Source: Halostella pelagica (GTDB lineage Archaea; Halobacteriota; Halobacteria; Halobacteriales; Natronoarchaeaceae). Taken from it: a stretch of 64,000 bases of DNA. How positions within the stretch are numbered: the first letter of the stretch is position 1; the number at the start of each line of letters is the position of its first letter. The translations under genes and the position numbers were made by a program. Location of the stretch: contig CP040678.1 in assembly GCA_005954745.1 (NCBI GenBank), positions 62,001-126,000 of the forward strand, in the 5' to 3' direction. Below are positions 1 to 8,324 of this stretch, piece by piece. The notes beneath the pieces were generated by a model, which searched no databases, was not told the DNA's origin, and saw only the letters and a program-made list of their open reading frames with translations.

Positions 1-1061
1 ACGGGAACGGTGTCGGCGTCCGGGTCGATGTAGTCGGGGCGGGCGATGGTCTCGGCCCGGTAGGTCTCCGGGTCGAGCACCTGTACGGCGTTCTCGTCCT
101 CGACGGTGACGAGCGTCGTCTCCTCGGCGTCCTCGACGGTGCCGAGCTTCCGGGCCTCGGGCGCGTCGCCGTCCTCGAACGACGCCTCGTACGCCTCGCC
201 CGTCGTGACGCGCGTCCCCTTCAGGTTCCCCTGGACGCTCCGGACGAGGACCGGCCCGTCGTCGTCGGCGGTGTCGATGACGTCGCCGGGCCGGAACGGC
301 GGCAGGCGGACGGCGTAAGTGACGCGGTACACCTCGTTCCCGTCCTCGTCTTCGGTGACGAGCGTCTCGTAATCGCCGACGGTGCCGCCGAACTCCTCGA
401 CGGTTTTGCGGGCGATCTTCTGGCCGATCTTGTTGGTCGAGACCTTGAGATTCAGCCCGTCGTCCGTCTCGTTGGCCTCCGTGACGAAGGCGTTGCGGTC
501 GCCGGTGTCTTCCATCTCGGCGACGACCTCGTTCGCGATCGCCTCCGCCCGTTCGACCTCTTCCGTCGTCGGCGTCCGGTCGGCGGCCCGTATCTGGACG
601 ATGCTCGCGTAGTAGTCGCCGGCGATACGGCCGCACCGGTCGCAGGTCCCCCGAGAGATCTTCACCGGGACGACGATGTCTTCCTCCAGCGGCGTATCGC
701 GGACGATACCGGTGAAATAGCAGTGCATCCGGATCGTGTTCTGGTCGACCTGCTCGGGGTCGACCTGCCAGGACACCTCGGTCGCGTCGACGTGGACGCC
801 CAGCGACTTGCTGACCTCCTCGATGGCGATGTCGGTGTAGTCGCGTGCGTCGACGTCGACCCAGCGGTTGCCGCGGTGAACGGCACCGCACCGCGAACAG
901 ACCTGAACCTCGATCCGCTCGGGCGCGTCCACGAGGTCGAAATCCTCGAAGTAACACGCGTCACAGAGGTTGGGGTCGCTGCGCGCCTCGCCCGGGCGCA
1001 ACCCCTCTCGCTCCGCGACGGGGTCGCCACAGCGAGGACAGAACGCGCGTGATTCGCTCAT
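1..1061 (-). CDS. NMD3-family ribosome export/assembly protein, C-terminus cut by window edge
   Basis: The archaeal homologue of eukaryotic NMD3, the adaptor for the large ribosomal subunit; in archaea it presumably acts in 50S maturation or quality control. The start is the ATG at 1061 and 353 complete codons are visible before the window ends. The N-terminal part carries four CxxC zinc knuckles (CPRC, CDAC, CSRC, CDRC), the hallmark of the family. They are followed by a mixed alpha/beta region and an OB/SH3-like acidic C-terminal part. It is divergent from htpX, with a repeat element in the shared promoter region. On the reverse strand a TATAAA lies at 1149-1154, about 90 bases before the start. 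Family assignment is firm; the exact role in archaea is inferred. Confidence 0.88.
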   Translation of the reverse strand, partial: MSESRAFCPRCGDPVAEREGLRPGEARSDPNLCDACYFEDFDLVDAPERIEVQVCSRCGAVHRGNRWVDVDARDYTDIAIEEVSKSLGVHVDATEVSWQVDPEQVDQNTIRMHCYFTGIVRDTPLEEDIVVPVKISRGTCDRCGRIAGDYYASIVQIRAADRTPTTEEVERAEAIANEVVAEMEDTGDRNAFVTEANETDDGLNLKVSTNKIGQKIARKTVEEFGGTVGDYETLVTEDEDGNEVYRVTYAVRLPPFRPGDVIDTADDDGPVLVRSVQGNLKGTRVTTGEAYEASFEDGDAPEARKLGTVEDAEETTLVTVEDENAVQVLDPETYRAETIARPDYIDPDADTVP

Positions 1062-1151
1062 TACCCGTGGTACGGCGCTCTCGCTTTTAAACGGCGCGTT
1101 CGGTGGTCGTCCGGCATTTCGGTTCCTCGCATTGCTGTAACGCGACGCTTT

Positions 1152-1230
1152 ATACTGTCGGCTGTAACTTCGTAAAGATAATCGGACCGAGAGGGTCCGA
1201 TATTCTCCAAGGGATTACAGCCGACAGTAT
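1152..1230. repeat. Dispersed hairpin repeat, copy A (variant interior)
   Basis: A 79-base element with a perfect 16-base inverted repeat (1152-1167 and 1215-1230) enclosing a second hairpin (ATCGGACC at 1181-1188 with GGTCCGAT at 1194-1201). The arms match the ends of the copies at 8415, 34488, 43656 and 53950, but the interior sequence is different. It sits between the divergent genes NMD3 and htpX. Its right end (AGTATTAG) falls 25-32 bases before the htpX ATG and its left end reads TATAAA toward NMD3, so it may supply both TATA boxes. Confidence 0.8.
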
Positions 1231-1257
1231 TAGGCGTCAGGTCCCGTACGAAGACCT

Positions 1258-2139
1258 ATGCAGTGGAAAACGGACTGGGGGCTTCGCCTGCGGATGTTCG
1301 TGACGATGTTCCTGCTGTTCGCACTGTACATCGTCTTCGCCGCGGTGATCGTCCAGTACATCGGCGGCGGCATCCTGATGATGGGACTGATATTTGGCGG
1401 GTTCTCGCTCGTACAGTACTTCTTCAGCGACACGCTGACGCTGTGGAGCATGGGCGCAAAGGAGGTGTCGGAGGAGGAGTATCCCGAACTTCACGCCGCG
1501 ATGTCCCGGCTCTCGCAGCAGGCCGACCTCCCCAAGCCGAAGGTCGCGGTGGCGGACGACAAGGTTCCGAACGCCTTCGCCACGGGTCGGTCTCAACGCA
1601 ATGCGGCCGTCTGCGTGACGACCGGCCTCATGCGGACGCTAAACCAAGACGAACTAGAAGGCGTTCTCGCCCACGAACTCGCCCACGTCAAGAACCGCGA
1701 CATGATGGTGATGACGCTCGCCTCCTTCCTCTCGACGGTCGCGTTCGTCGTCGTCCGCTGGGGCGCGTTCTTCGGCGGCGGCCGTCGCCGCGACGGGGGC
1801 GGTGGCGGCATCATCGTCGCCATCGGCGTCTCGTTGCTGGTGTGGATAATCAGCTACGTTCTCATCCGTGCGCTGTCGCGCTACCGCGAGTACGCCGCGG
1901 ACCGCGGCGGTGCGAGCATCACGGGCCGGCCGTCGGCGCTCGCGAACGCCCTGCTGAAGATATCGGGCGAGATGGACAACATCCCGAAACAGGACATGCG
2001 CGACGAGGCGGAGATGAACGCCTTCTTCATCATCCCGATCTCGAAAGGCATGATCTCCCGCCTGTTCAGCACGCACCCGCCGACGGAGAAACGCGTCGAG
2101 CGCCTGCGCGACCTCGAACGGGAGATGGAAGGGTACTGA
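1258..2139 (+). CDS. htpX: HtpX-type membrane zinc metalloprotease (M48)
   Basis: An integral membrane endoprotease thought to degrade damaged membrane proteins under stress. The 293-residue protein has two N-terminal membrane segments (about residues 10-58) and the zinc site HELAH with the first His at residue 139. The third ligand Glu is about residue 211 in EYAADR. Two more hydrophobic segments lie between these motifs, around a Gly/Arg-rich loop. Length and motif order are normal for HtpX. It is followed 87 bases downstream by pspAB, a pairing seen in many haloarchaea that suggests a joint membrane-stress role. The putative TATA box is the right arm of the upstream repeat element. Confidence 0.95.
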   Translation: MQWKTDWGLRLRMFVTMFLLFALYIVFAAVIVQYIGGGILMMGLIFGGFSLVQYFFSDTLTLWSMGAKEVSEEEYPELHAAMSRLSQQADLPKPKVAVADDKVPNAFATGRSQRNAAVCVTTGLMRTLNQDELEGVLAHELAHVKNRDMMVMTLASFLSTVAFVVVRWGAFFGGGRRRDGGGGGIIVAIGVSLLVWIISYVLIRALSRYREYAADRGGASITGRPSALANALLKISGEMDNIPKQDMRDEAEMNAFFIIPISKGMISRLFSTHPPTEKRVERLRDLEREMEGY

Positions 2140-2194
2140 CGGCTCTCCGCCGTCCGGATGCTAGTAGCAGGTACAATCGCACTCCCAACCGTCA

Positions 2195-2202
2195 GTATAA
2201 GG
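2195..2202 (+). promoter_or_regulatory. Probable TATA box of pspAB
   Basis: GTATAAGG lies 25-32 bases before the pspAB ATG. The surrounding CCGTCAGTATAAGG resembles the arm ends of the dispersed repeat. An 8-base inverted repeat (CAACCGTC / GACGGTTG) flanks it. Confidence 0.5.
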
Positions 2203-2226
2203 CCCGAGCGGTCCGACGGTTGAACC

Positions 2227-2880
2227 ATGGGACTGCTCGACGGGTTGCGCGAACTGCTCGGCACCCGCGCAGAGTCGGACGCGACGCGGGACGCTGACCC
2301 CGAGGATCTGTTCGGCATGAGCACCGCCTACCTGACCATGCAGGCGGAACTGGGCTACGACACCGTCGACGAGGCTGCCCTGTGTTTCGCCGGCGTCGAC
2401 AGCACGGACTTCGCCGATACGGTCGACGAGGTCGTCGCCATTCTCGAACGGGGGCAGGAGGAAACCGGCACCGAGGCGGAACTCCACGAGGACGGCCACG
2501 GCTACCGCTGGGTCGTCCTGCGCGACGAGGACGACTACGAGGACCTGGTGACCAGCATGCATTTCGCCGCGGACACGTTCATCGAACGCGACTACGGGTC
2601 GCGCCTGCTCGCGGCCGTCTTCGGGTTCGAGAAGAGCGATGGCTCTGCGAGCCATCGAGGGGGAGGCGGTGGAACCGCCGACCGCGACCCGGCCTACTGG
2701 ATCTACTCCTTCCGCCGCGGCGCGTACTACCCGTTCGCCCCGCGGCCGGGCAACGAACGCGACTCCAGCGTCGAGTTCAAACTCGAGAGCGTGCTCGACG
2801 GCGAACTCGGCGTGGAGAGCGACAAGGAGTACTGGTATCCGCTGTGGCCGAGCGAAACGGGCGAACACCCCTGGGAGTAG
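2227..2880 (+). CDS. pspAB: PspA-associated protein PspAB
   Basis: A 217-residue soluble acidic protein starting MGLLDGL. Its sequence and its place directly after htpX match the haloarchaeal PspAB family, named for association with the phage-shock protein A envelope-stress system. No catalytic motif is visible. A Gly/Ser/His-rich linker at about residues 138-152 separates an N-terminal helical part from a C-terminal part. It probably works with HtpX in membrane maintenance. It has its own likely TATA box, so it can be transcribed apart from htpX. The family call rests on recognition plus context; the molecular function is unknown. Confidence 0.8.
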   Translation: MGLLDGLRELLGTRAESDATRDADPEDLFGMSTAYLTMQAELGYDTVDEAALCFAGVDSTDFADTVDEVVAILERGQEETGTEAELHEDGHGYRWVVLRDEDDYEDLVTSMHFAADTFIERDYGSRLLAAVFGFEKSDGSASHRGGGGGTADRDPAYWIYSFRRGAYYPFAPRPGNERDSSVEFKLESVLDGELGVESDKEYWYPLWPSETGEHPWE

Positions 2881-2993
2881 CCGGCGAACCCCGTTGAGTA
2901 CTGCCCGTCTGCAGAACAGGGCCAACTCGCGCCGGTACTTTCGCGCTTTCGGATCCCGCATCGCTTTTCCCACCCGCCATTGTCCTCACTGGT

Positions 2994-4370
2994 ATGTTCG
3001 GAACGAGCGGTATCCGCGGGAAAGTCGGAGAGGACGTGACGGCGGACCTCGCGCTCTCCGTCGGTCGGGCGCTCGCCGTCGAGGCCGACCGCGTCGTCGT
3101 CGGCCGGGACCCCCGAGAGAGCGGCGCGTTCCTCGCCGACGCACTGACCGCCGGGCTCCGGGAGTGCGGCACCGACGTCGTCGACCTGGGGCGGGCGGCG
3201 ACCCCCACGGTCGGCCGCGCGGTCGCGTGGCAGGACGCGGACGCCGGCGTCGCCGTGACTGCGTCGCACAACCCCGCGCCGGACAACGGGATCAAGCTCT
3301 GGTCTCCGAGCGGGCAGGCGTTCGACGAGAGCCGGCGCGAGACGATGAAAGAGCGGATCCTGGCGGACGACCACGACCTGCGCGAGTGGGACGCATTGGG
3401 GACCCAGCGCCGGTGGGACGGCGCGTTCGACCGCCACGTCGAGGCGCTCGCGGCGTCGGTGACCGTCGACGACCCGCCGAGCGTCGCCGTGGACGTGGGC
3501 AACGGGATGGGCGGCGTCACCGTCGCGGCGCTGTCCCGACTCGGCTGCGACGTGGAGACGCTGAACGCGCAGGAGGACGGGTCGTTCCCGGGTCGACCGA
3601 GCGAACCCACTGCCGAGAACTGCGCGTCGCTTCGCGCCCTGGTCGAGCGGACAGACGCCGACCTGGGCATCGCGCACGACGGGGACGCAGACAGGATGAA
3701 AGCCGTCACATCCGACGGCGAGTTCGTCTCGGGCGACGTGTTGCTGGCGCTGTTCGGCCGCGAGGCCGCGGGCGAGGGCGACCGCGTCGCCGCGCCGCTA
3801 AACACCAGCCTCGCGGTCGACGACGCCCTCGCCGAGGTCGGCGCGTCGCTCACCCGGACGCGAGTCGGCGACGTGTTCGTCGCGGAAGCGGCGACCGCGC
3901 CGGACGTGGCGTTCGGCGGCGAGGAGAGCGGGGCGTGGATCTGGCCCGAGGAGACGCTCTGTCCGGACGGCCCGCTCGCGGCCTGCAAACTCGTCGAACT
4001 CACGAGCGAAACCGGATCGCTCGCCGCGCTCGTAGACGATATCGACACCTACCCCATCCGCCGCGACAGCATCGAAACCGGCGAGAAGGTCGCCGCCATG
4101 GACCGCGTCCGCGAGGCTGTTCTCGGGGAGTACGAGGAGATCCAGACGGTCGACGGCGTTCGCGTGGACCTCGGCGACGGCTGGTTCCTCGTCCGCGCCA
4201 GCGGGACGCAACCGCTCGTGCGGATCACCGCCGAGGCGCGCGATCCCGACCGCGCCGACGCCGTCTTCGAGGAGGCGTCGGCTCTGGTCGCGGACAGCGT
4301 CGCCGGGGACGACCGGGAGACTGCCGTCTCGTCAGAACCGGACGGTTCCGAGACGACGGAGACGCACTGA
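2994..4370 (+). CDS. glmM: Phosphoglucosamine mutase
   Basis: Interconverts glucosamine-6-phosphate and glucosamine-1-phosphate on the way to UDP-N-acetylglucosamine. The 458-residue protein has all four loops of the alpha-D-phosphohexomutase family: the phosphoserine loop TASHNP (Ser about residue 91), the Mg-binding loop DGDADR, the sugar-binding GGEESG, and the C-terminal phosphate-binding RASGTQP. Starting MFGTSGIRG without a long leader favours GlmM over phosphomannomutase/phosphoglucomutase paralogues, though archaeal enzymes can be bifunctional. The last 25 residues form an acidic Ser/Thr/Glu tail. It stands alone between pspAB and an SDR gene. Confidence 0.9.
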   Translation: MFGTSGIRGKVGEDVTADLALSVGRALAVEADRVVVGRDPRESGAFLADALTAGLRECGTDVVDLGRAATPTVGRAVAWQDADAGVAVTASHNPAPDNGIKLWSPSGQAFDESRRETMKERILADDHDLREWDALGTQRRWDGAFDRHVEALAASVTVDDPPSVAVDVGNGMGGVTVAALSRLGCDVETLNAQEDGSFPGRPSEPTAENCASLRALVERTDADLGIAHDGDADRMKAVTSDGEFVSGDVLLALFGREAAGEGDRVAAPLNTSLAVDDALAEVGASLTRTRVGDVFVAEAATAPDVAFGGEESGAWIWPEETLCPDGPLAACKLVELTSETGSLAALVDDIDTYPIRRDSIETGEKVAAMDRVREAVLGEYEEIQTVDGVRVDLGDGWFLVRASGTQPLVRITAEARDPDRADAVFEEASALVADSVAGDDRETAVSSEPDGSETTETH

Positions 4371-4449
4371 CCGAACGGACCGCGTGTAACTGCCGTGGCG
4401 ACCGTCCGTTCGGCCCGAACGTTTTGTCGCCCGACGACTATGCTACCGC

Positions 4450-5163
4450 ATGGCACGAACTGCGGTCGTAGCGGGCGTCGGTCCCGGTCTCGGCGAATCG
4501 ATCGCCAGGAAGTTCGCCAGCGAGGGCTGTAACGTCGGCCTGTTCGCCCGTTCCGACGAGTACCTGGGTGAACTGGCCGGCGAACTGCACGCGGAGACGG
4601 CGGGGGACGCCGCCGCCGTCCCGACGGACGTCACTGACGAGTCGCAGGTCGAGAGCGCGTTCGAGCGCGTTCGCGAGACGTTCGGTCCCGTCGACGTGCT
4701 GGTCAACCACGCCGGCGGCGGCGGATGGAGCGGCCTCCGCGAGTCGTCGGCCGAGGAGTTCGAGGACGCGTGGCGTACCTGTGCATACGGCGCGTTCCTC
4801 TGTTCGAAGCGAGCGGTGTCGGACATGGTCGAGGGCGACGGCGGGACGGTCATCTTCACGGGCGCTACCTCCGCCGTCCGCGGCCGCGGCGGCGCTGCCG
4901 GGTTCAGCAGCGCGAAGTTCGCGGTCCGCGGCCTGGCCGAGTCGATGGCTCGTGAACTCGGCCCGAAGGGGGTCCACGTAGCCCACGCGGTAATCGACGG
5001 GCAGATCCTGACGCCGGACGCGAGAGAGCAAGCCGACGGCCGCTCCGAGGACTCCTTTCTCGACCCGGACGCTATCGCGGAGTCGTACTGGCATCTCGTC
5101 GAGCAAGACCGCACCGCATGGACGCTGGAACTCGACCTCCGGCCGGCCGTCGAGGAGTTCTGA
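4450..5163 (+). CDS. SDR-family oxidoreductase with FxxxK in place of YxxxK
   Basis: A Rossmann-fold short-chain dehydrogenase/reductase-like protein of 237 residues. The N-terminal cofactor motif is GVGPGLG and NHAG replaces the usual NNAG. A Ser is present in GATSA, but the position of the catalytic Tyr holds Phe (FSSAK). The Lys of the triad is kept. A subfamily with FxxxK and the following helix ending in MARELGPKG exists in bacteria, so this is a family trait and not a sequencing error. Whether it still does redox chemistry is unclear. It has no operon partner; the next gene starts 38 bases downstream. Confidence 0.85.
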   Translation: MARTAVVAGVGPGLGESIARKFASEGCNVGLFARSDEYLGELAGELHAETAGDAAAVPTDVTDESQVESAFERVRETFGPVDVLVNHAGGGGWSGLRESSAEEFEDAWRTCAYGAFLCSKRAVSDMVEGDGGTVIFTGATSAVRGRGGAAGFSSAKFAVRGLAESMARELGPKGVHVAHAVIDGQILTPDAREQADGRSEDSFLDPDAIAESYWHLVEQDRTAWTLELDLRPAVEEF

Positions 5164-5201
5164 CGTCCGACTCTTTTGCCGCCGGCGACCGTACGTTGGA
5201 C

Positions 5202-5783
5202 ATGTCGCAATCCATCCTGTCGGACGAGCGAACGAACGCTGCGCTCTCGTGGCTGTCCGTCGCCTTCCTCCTGTTCGCGACCGTCGAGAGCTTCGTCACG
5301 GGCGAACCGCTGTGGGGCGGGTTCGCAGCCGTCGTCGCGGCCGTTGCTCTCATCCCCGCGGTCGTCCGGCGGTCCGCGACGACGATGCCGCCGCCGGAAC
5401 TCGTCGGCCTCGCGGCGCTGCCTGCCGTCGTTCGGTCGTACGGACTCTACACGCAGATCGCCGGGTACGTGGCCGTCGCCGCGCTCGCGCTTCTGATCGC
5501 GGTCGAACTCGACGTGTTCACTGAGATCGAGATGACCGCCCGGTTCGCCGTCGCGTTCGTCGTCATCACGACGCTCGCCGTCGCCGGCGGCTGGACCGTT
5601 GCGCGGTATTTCTCCGACCTGTACCTCGGCACCAGCTTCTTCGCCGACATCCCGGACATGATGTGGGACCTGGTTACCGCGGCCACCGTCGGCGTGGTCG
5701 CCGGCGTCGTCTTCGAACTGTACTTCCGCCGGTTCAGCCCGGCAGCGACCGTCACGCGCGACGGTCGGGAGGAGTTCGGATGA
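5202..5783 (+). CDS. Haloarchaeal multi-pass membrane protein, unknown function
   Basis: A 193-residue protein from the ATG at 5202; longer readings start inside the upstream gene. It has about five hydrophobic segments (about residues 18-60, 65-100, 110-130 and 150-175) and a short cytoplasmic tail. No catalytic motif is visible. Its stop overlaps the ATG of the next gene by four bases (ATGA), so the two are translationally coupled and probably work together. I do not recognise the family. Confidence 0.75.
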   Translation: MSQSILSDERTNAALSWLSVAFLLFATVESFVTGEPLWGGFAAVVAAVALIPAVVRRSATTMPPPELVGLAALPAVVRSYGLYTQIAGYVAVAALALLIAVELDVFTEIEMTARFAVAFVVITTLAVAGGWTVARYFSDLYLGTSFFADIPDMMWDLVTAATVGVVAGVVFELYFRRFSPAATVTRDGREEFG

Positions 5784-6430
5784 ACCTCCGCGACGCGGTC
5801 GGCCTGACCGACTCCTCGCTGTGGCTCGCTGTTCGCGGGCTACAGCTCCTGTTACTCGGCATCGCCGGGTACGCGGTCGCGACACTCAACTTCGGACTCG
5901 TGGTCAACGCTGTCTTGCCGCTCCTGGTGACGCTCACGCCGGAGTTCGTCGCCTGGCGCTACGACCACACCATGAGCGGCGGTCTCGCGCTGTGGATCGC
6001 CACCGCGGCGTTTCTCCACTCGATCGGTGCGCTGGGTCCGTACAAGTGGGTCGGCTGGTACGACCAGGTGACACACACCCTCTCCGCGACTCTGGTCGCC
6101 GGCGTGGGCTACGCTCTCGTGCAGGCGTTAGACGAGTCGTCCGACGCCGTCGACTTCCCGCCGAAGTTTCGGTTCCTCTTCATCGTCCTGTTCGTCGTGG
6201 CGTTCGGCGTCGTCTGGGAGATAGCGGAGTTCGCCTCGGGTGGTCTGGCCAGTCTCGTCGGCGGACAGGCGGTGCTCGCCCAGTACGGCATGAGCGACAT
6301 CGTACTCGACCTCGTGTTCAACGGTCTCGGCGCAGTGGCGGTCGCGCTCTGGGGAACCGGCTACTTCGACGGTGTCGCCACGGTACTCTCTCGCGGTATC
6401 GCCGGCGTCTTCGGGCGGCAGGAAAGCTAG
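5780..6430 (+). CDS. Membrane protein resembling the DUF2238/YjdF family
   Basis: A 216-residue polytopic membrane protein starting MNLRDAVG in a four-base overlap with the upstream gene. It has five to six membrane segments. A central region with a Trp-Tyr-Asp-x-x-x-His pattern (WYDQVTH) and a later VVWEIAEF stretch resembles DUF2238 (YjdF) proteins. The conserved charged residues inside the membrane suggest binding or transport, but no role is established. It is convergent with the Orc1/Cdc6 gene, 11 bases away. Confidence 0.7.
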   Translation: MNLRDAVGLTDSSLWLAVRGLQLLLLGIAGYAVATLNFGLVVNAVLPLLVTLTPEFVAWRYDHTMSGGLALWIATAAFLHSIGALGPYKWVGWYDQVTHTLSATLVAGVGYALVQALDESSDAVDFPPKFRFLFIVLFVVAFGVVWEIAEFASGGLASLVGGQAVLAQYGMSDIVLDLVFNGLGAVAVALWGTGYFDGVATVLSRGIAGVFGRQES

Positions 6431-6441
6431 GCTACGGCTGA

Positions 6442-7566
6442 TCAGAGCCGTTCGAGGACGGCGTCGGGGTCGTACGCCAGCGTTAGCGACCGCGACCGCC
6501 CGCGCCCCTCGACGTCCGTGTACTCCGTCTGGACCAGGCCGAGGTTGTCGAGTTTGTTGATTATCTCCGAGTAGCGGGTGTATCCCAGGTCCGTCTCGTC
6601 GTGGAACGCCTCGTACACGTCGCCGGCCTGTTCGCCCTCGTGTTCGGCGATGACGCGAACCAGCGTTCGCTCGCTGTCGCTCAGGTTCTCCAGGCTCCGC
6701 GAGAGGTGGACGAACTTCGACTTCTCGTACGCGCTCTCGACGTCCTCGACGGTGACGGTCTTGCTCGCGCGCATCTCAGCGTTCAGCCCCGCCCGTCGCA
6801 GGAGGTCGATACCGACCCGGAGGTCGCCGCTCTCGGCGGTGAGTTCGGCCACCCTTTCGGTGACGGAGTCCGCGATCACGTCGTCGTGGAAGCCGCGCCT
6901 GACGCGCTCGTTCAGGATGTCGACGATCTCCTGCTGGCCGTAGACGGGGAAGTAGATCTCCTCCGGGCGGAAGACGCTCTGGACGCGCCCGTCGAGTTCG
7001 TCGATCAGGTCGAGGTCCGGATCCGACGAGATGACGATGACTCCGATCCGTGCGCCGGTGTGTTCCTCGTGGGCCCGCAACAGCGAGTACAGCGTGTCCG
7101 AGGCCTCGCTTTCGTAGAACAGGTAGTTCACGTCGTCGAGCGCGACCACCAGCACCTCGTCCTCCTCGACTAACTTCTCCGTGATCTGACCGAACAGTTT
7201 CTTGAACGAGATGCCGCTGGAGGGCGGTTCGTAGTCGAACATCGTCTCGAACAGCTGCGAGAACACCGAGTAGCGGGTGGCGTTGACCTGGCAGTTCACA
7301 CGCGTCGTCCGGACGCTCGGCTTGCCGGACAGTTCGCCGAACATCTTCTGGATCGCCGTGGTCTTGCCAGTCCCGGGTGGTCCACGGACCATCGCGTTCA
7401 GGGGTCTGGACCCGCGGACCGCCGGTCGAAGACAGTGTTTGAGGCTGTCGACCTGGCTTTCGCGGTGTCTGAACGCCTCCGGAACGTAATCTATCTCGAA
7501 GACGTGTTCGTTCTGGAACACCGATTCGTCCCAGGACAACATCCCCTCGTCGGGGTCGTCCGCCAT
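6442..7566 (-). CDS. Orc1/Cdc6-family replication initiator AAA+ ATPase
   Basis: A candidate origin-binding initiator and helicase loader, or one of the many paralogues haloarchaea carry. The 374-residue protein starts at the ATG at 7566; a GTG 12 bases upstream would add four residues. The Walker A motif GPPGTGKT is at about residues 62-69 and a Walker B-like VVALDDVN follows. The C-terminal third is a winged helix (TRYSEIINKLDNLGLV) of the Cdc6 type. The upstream region has spaced inverted repeats and a G-rich tract, but no convincing set of origin recognition boxes. It stands alone. Confidence 0.88.
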   Translation of the reverse strand: MADDPDEGMLSWDESVFQNEHVFEIDYVPEAFRHRESQVDSLKHCLRPAVRGSRPLNAMVRGPPGTGKTTAIQKMFGELSGKPSVRTTRVNCQVNATRYSVFSQLFETMFDYEPPSSGISFKKLFGQITEKLVEEDEVLVVALDDVNYLFYESEASDTLYSLLRAHEEHTGARIGVIVISSDPDLDLIDELDGRVQSVFRPEEIYFPVYGQQEIVDILNERVRRGFHDDVIADSVTERVAELTAESGDLRVGIDLLRRAGLNAEMRASKTVTVEDVESAYEKSKFVHLSRSLENLSDSERTLVRVIAEHEGEQAGDVYEAFHDETDLGYTRYSEIINKLDNLGLVQTEYTDVEGRGRSRSLTLAYDPDAVLERL

Positions 7567-7611
7567 TACTTTCACCACGCTCCCGTAGACACTTAGTCTT
7601 TCGGCAGACAG

Positions 7612-7681
7612 GTGTCAGACTCTTCGCTTTCGGGCGTTTTGCCCACCTGACCCCCACAGTCGAGCTATCAGGTTCTGACAC
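7612..7681. other. Spaced inverted repeat upstream of the Orc1/Cdc6 gene
   Basis: GTGTCAGA (7612-7619) is inverted as TCTGACAC (7674-7681). Between them lie a small GGGC/GCCC hairpin and an ACCTGACCCCC tract. The G-string and the position beside an orc gene recall origin recognition boxes, but sequence match and copy number are too weak to call an origin. Confidence 0.25.
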
Positions 7682-7707
7682 GTCACGGCGGCGGGTGTCC
7701 CTGCGGT

Positions 7708-7866
7708 TTAGGGCCCTATGATCCGCTCTTCGACTTCGGCGCGTTTCCCCGCTTCGTCGTGTTTGTCCTGACGGTGTTGCTGGGCGTTTTCGACGACGCT
7801 CTCCATGTCGTTGTCCCGCGCGCTGTACTCGCAGTTCGCCTCCGGACAGTCGTAGTTGTACGGCAC
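7708..7866 (-). CDS. Small DUF1059-like protein
   Basis: A 52-residue protein read from the GTG at 7866 to the TAA at 7708. A GGGGGGAA ribosome-binding-like stretch lies five bases upstream of the GTG. The sequence has the spacing typical of DUF1059: a Cys pair (DCPEANCEYSARD), then DMESVVENAQQH and a second His in DKH, giving a likely Cys2His2 metal site. Family members are about this size and of unknown function. The pattern supports it well, but the start is GTG and the gene is short. Confidence 0.72.
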   Translation of the reverse strand: MPYNYDCPEANCEYSARDNDMESVVENAQQHRQDKHDEAGKRAEVEERIIGP

Positions 7867-7981
7867 GTGTTCCCCCCTTCGAGGGGACGACCGACGACGA
7901 CGTAAGGGTTTGGCCGCTCTCCGGTCAGCCGTCGCGATCCCGTTTTCCCGCGTCGCTCTCGCGGCGGACTCCGCCCAAAAG

Positions 7982-7989
7982 TTAAAATA
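7982..7989 (+). promoter_or_regulatory. Probable TATA box of the gene at 8013
   Basis: TTAAAATA lies 24-31 bases before the ATG, the spacing expected for a leaderless haloarchaeal transcript. Confidence 0.6.
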
Positions 7990-8012
7990 CTGATAAACCG
8001 CACGGAGTTCGT

Positions 8013-8324
8013 ATGGATCTGGAGCCTTCCGACAATATCCCGGAGTTCCTCGTCGAACGTTTCCACGAACTGCCGGCCGAAGAACTCCGAGCGGTCGCGG
8101 AGTACGTCCAATCGGACGAGTTCTTCACGTCGAGCGACGTACCGGACGACCTTACCACATCGTTCGAACTTCAGGACGACCAGACGATGGAAGCGATCGG
8201 GGAACACGTCGAGAAGTTGGCCGTCTACAGCGAGGAACACGGCGGACAGCCGGTCGAGGAAATAACCGACGAATCGGAAGAGGACGAAGAAGACGACGAC
8301 GCACACCGCTGGCACGGGTTTTGA
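8013..8324 (+). CDS. Acidic haloarchaeal protein, unknown function
   Basis: A 103-residue highly acidic protein. The first two thirds look helical (FLVERFHELPAEELRAVAEYVQ) and the tail is a Glu/Asp run ending HRWHGF. No membrane segment, signal peptide or metal motif is seen. A clear TATA box supports expression from its own promoter. I do not recognise a family. Confidence 0.7.
   Translation: MDLEPSDNIPEFLVERFHELPAEELRAVAEYVQSDEFFTSSDVPDDLTTSFELQDDQTMEAIGEHVEKLAVYSEEHGGQPVEEITDESEEDEEDDDAHRWHGF

Noticed and set aside
2639-4471. A 610-codon open frame on the plus strand over glmM
   Set aside because: It is Arg/Pro-rich shadow coding in another frame of glmM, which has full family motifs and normal codon bias.
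7579-7707. A confirmed replication origin
   Set aside because: Only one inverted pair and one G-string were found, not several matching boxes, so it is listed only as a weak possibility.
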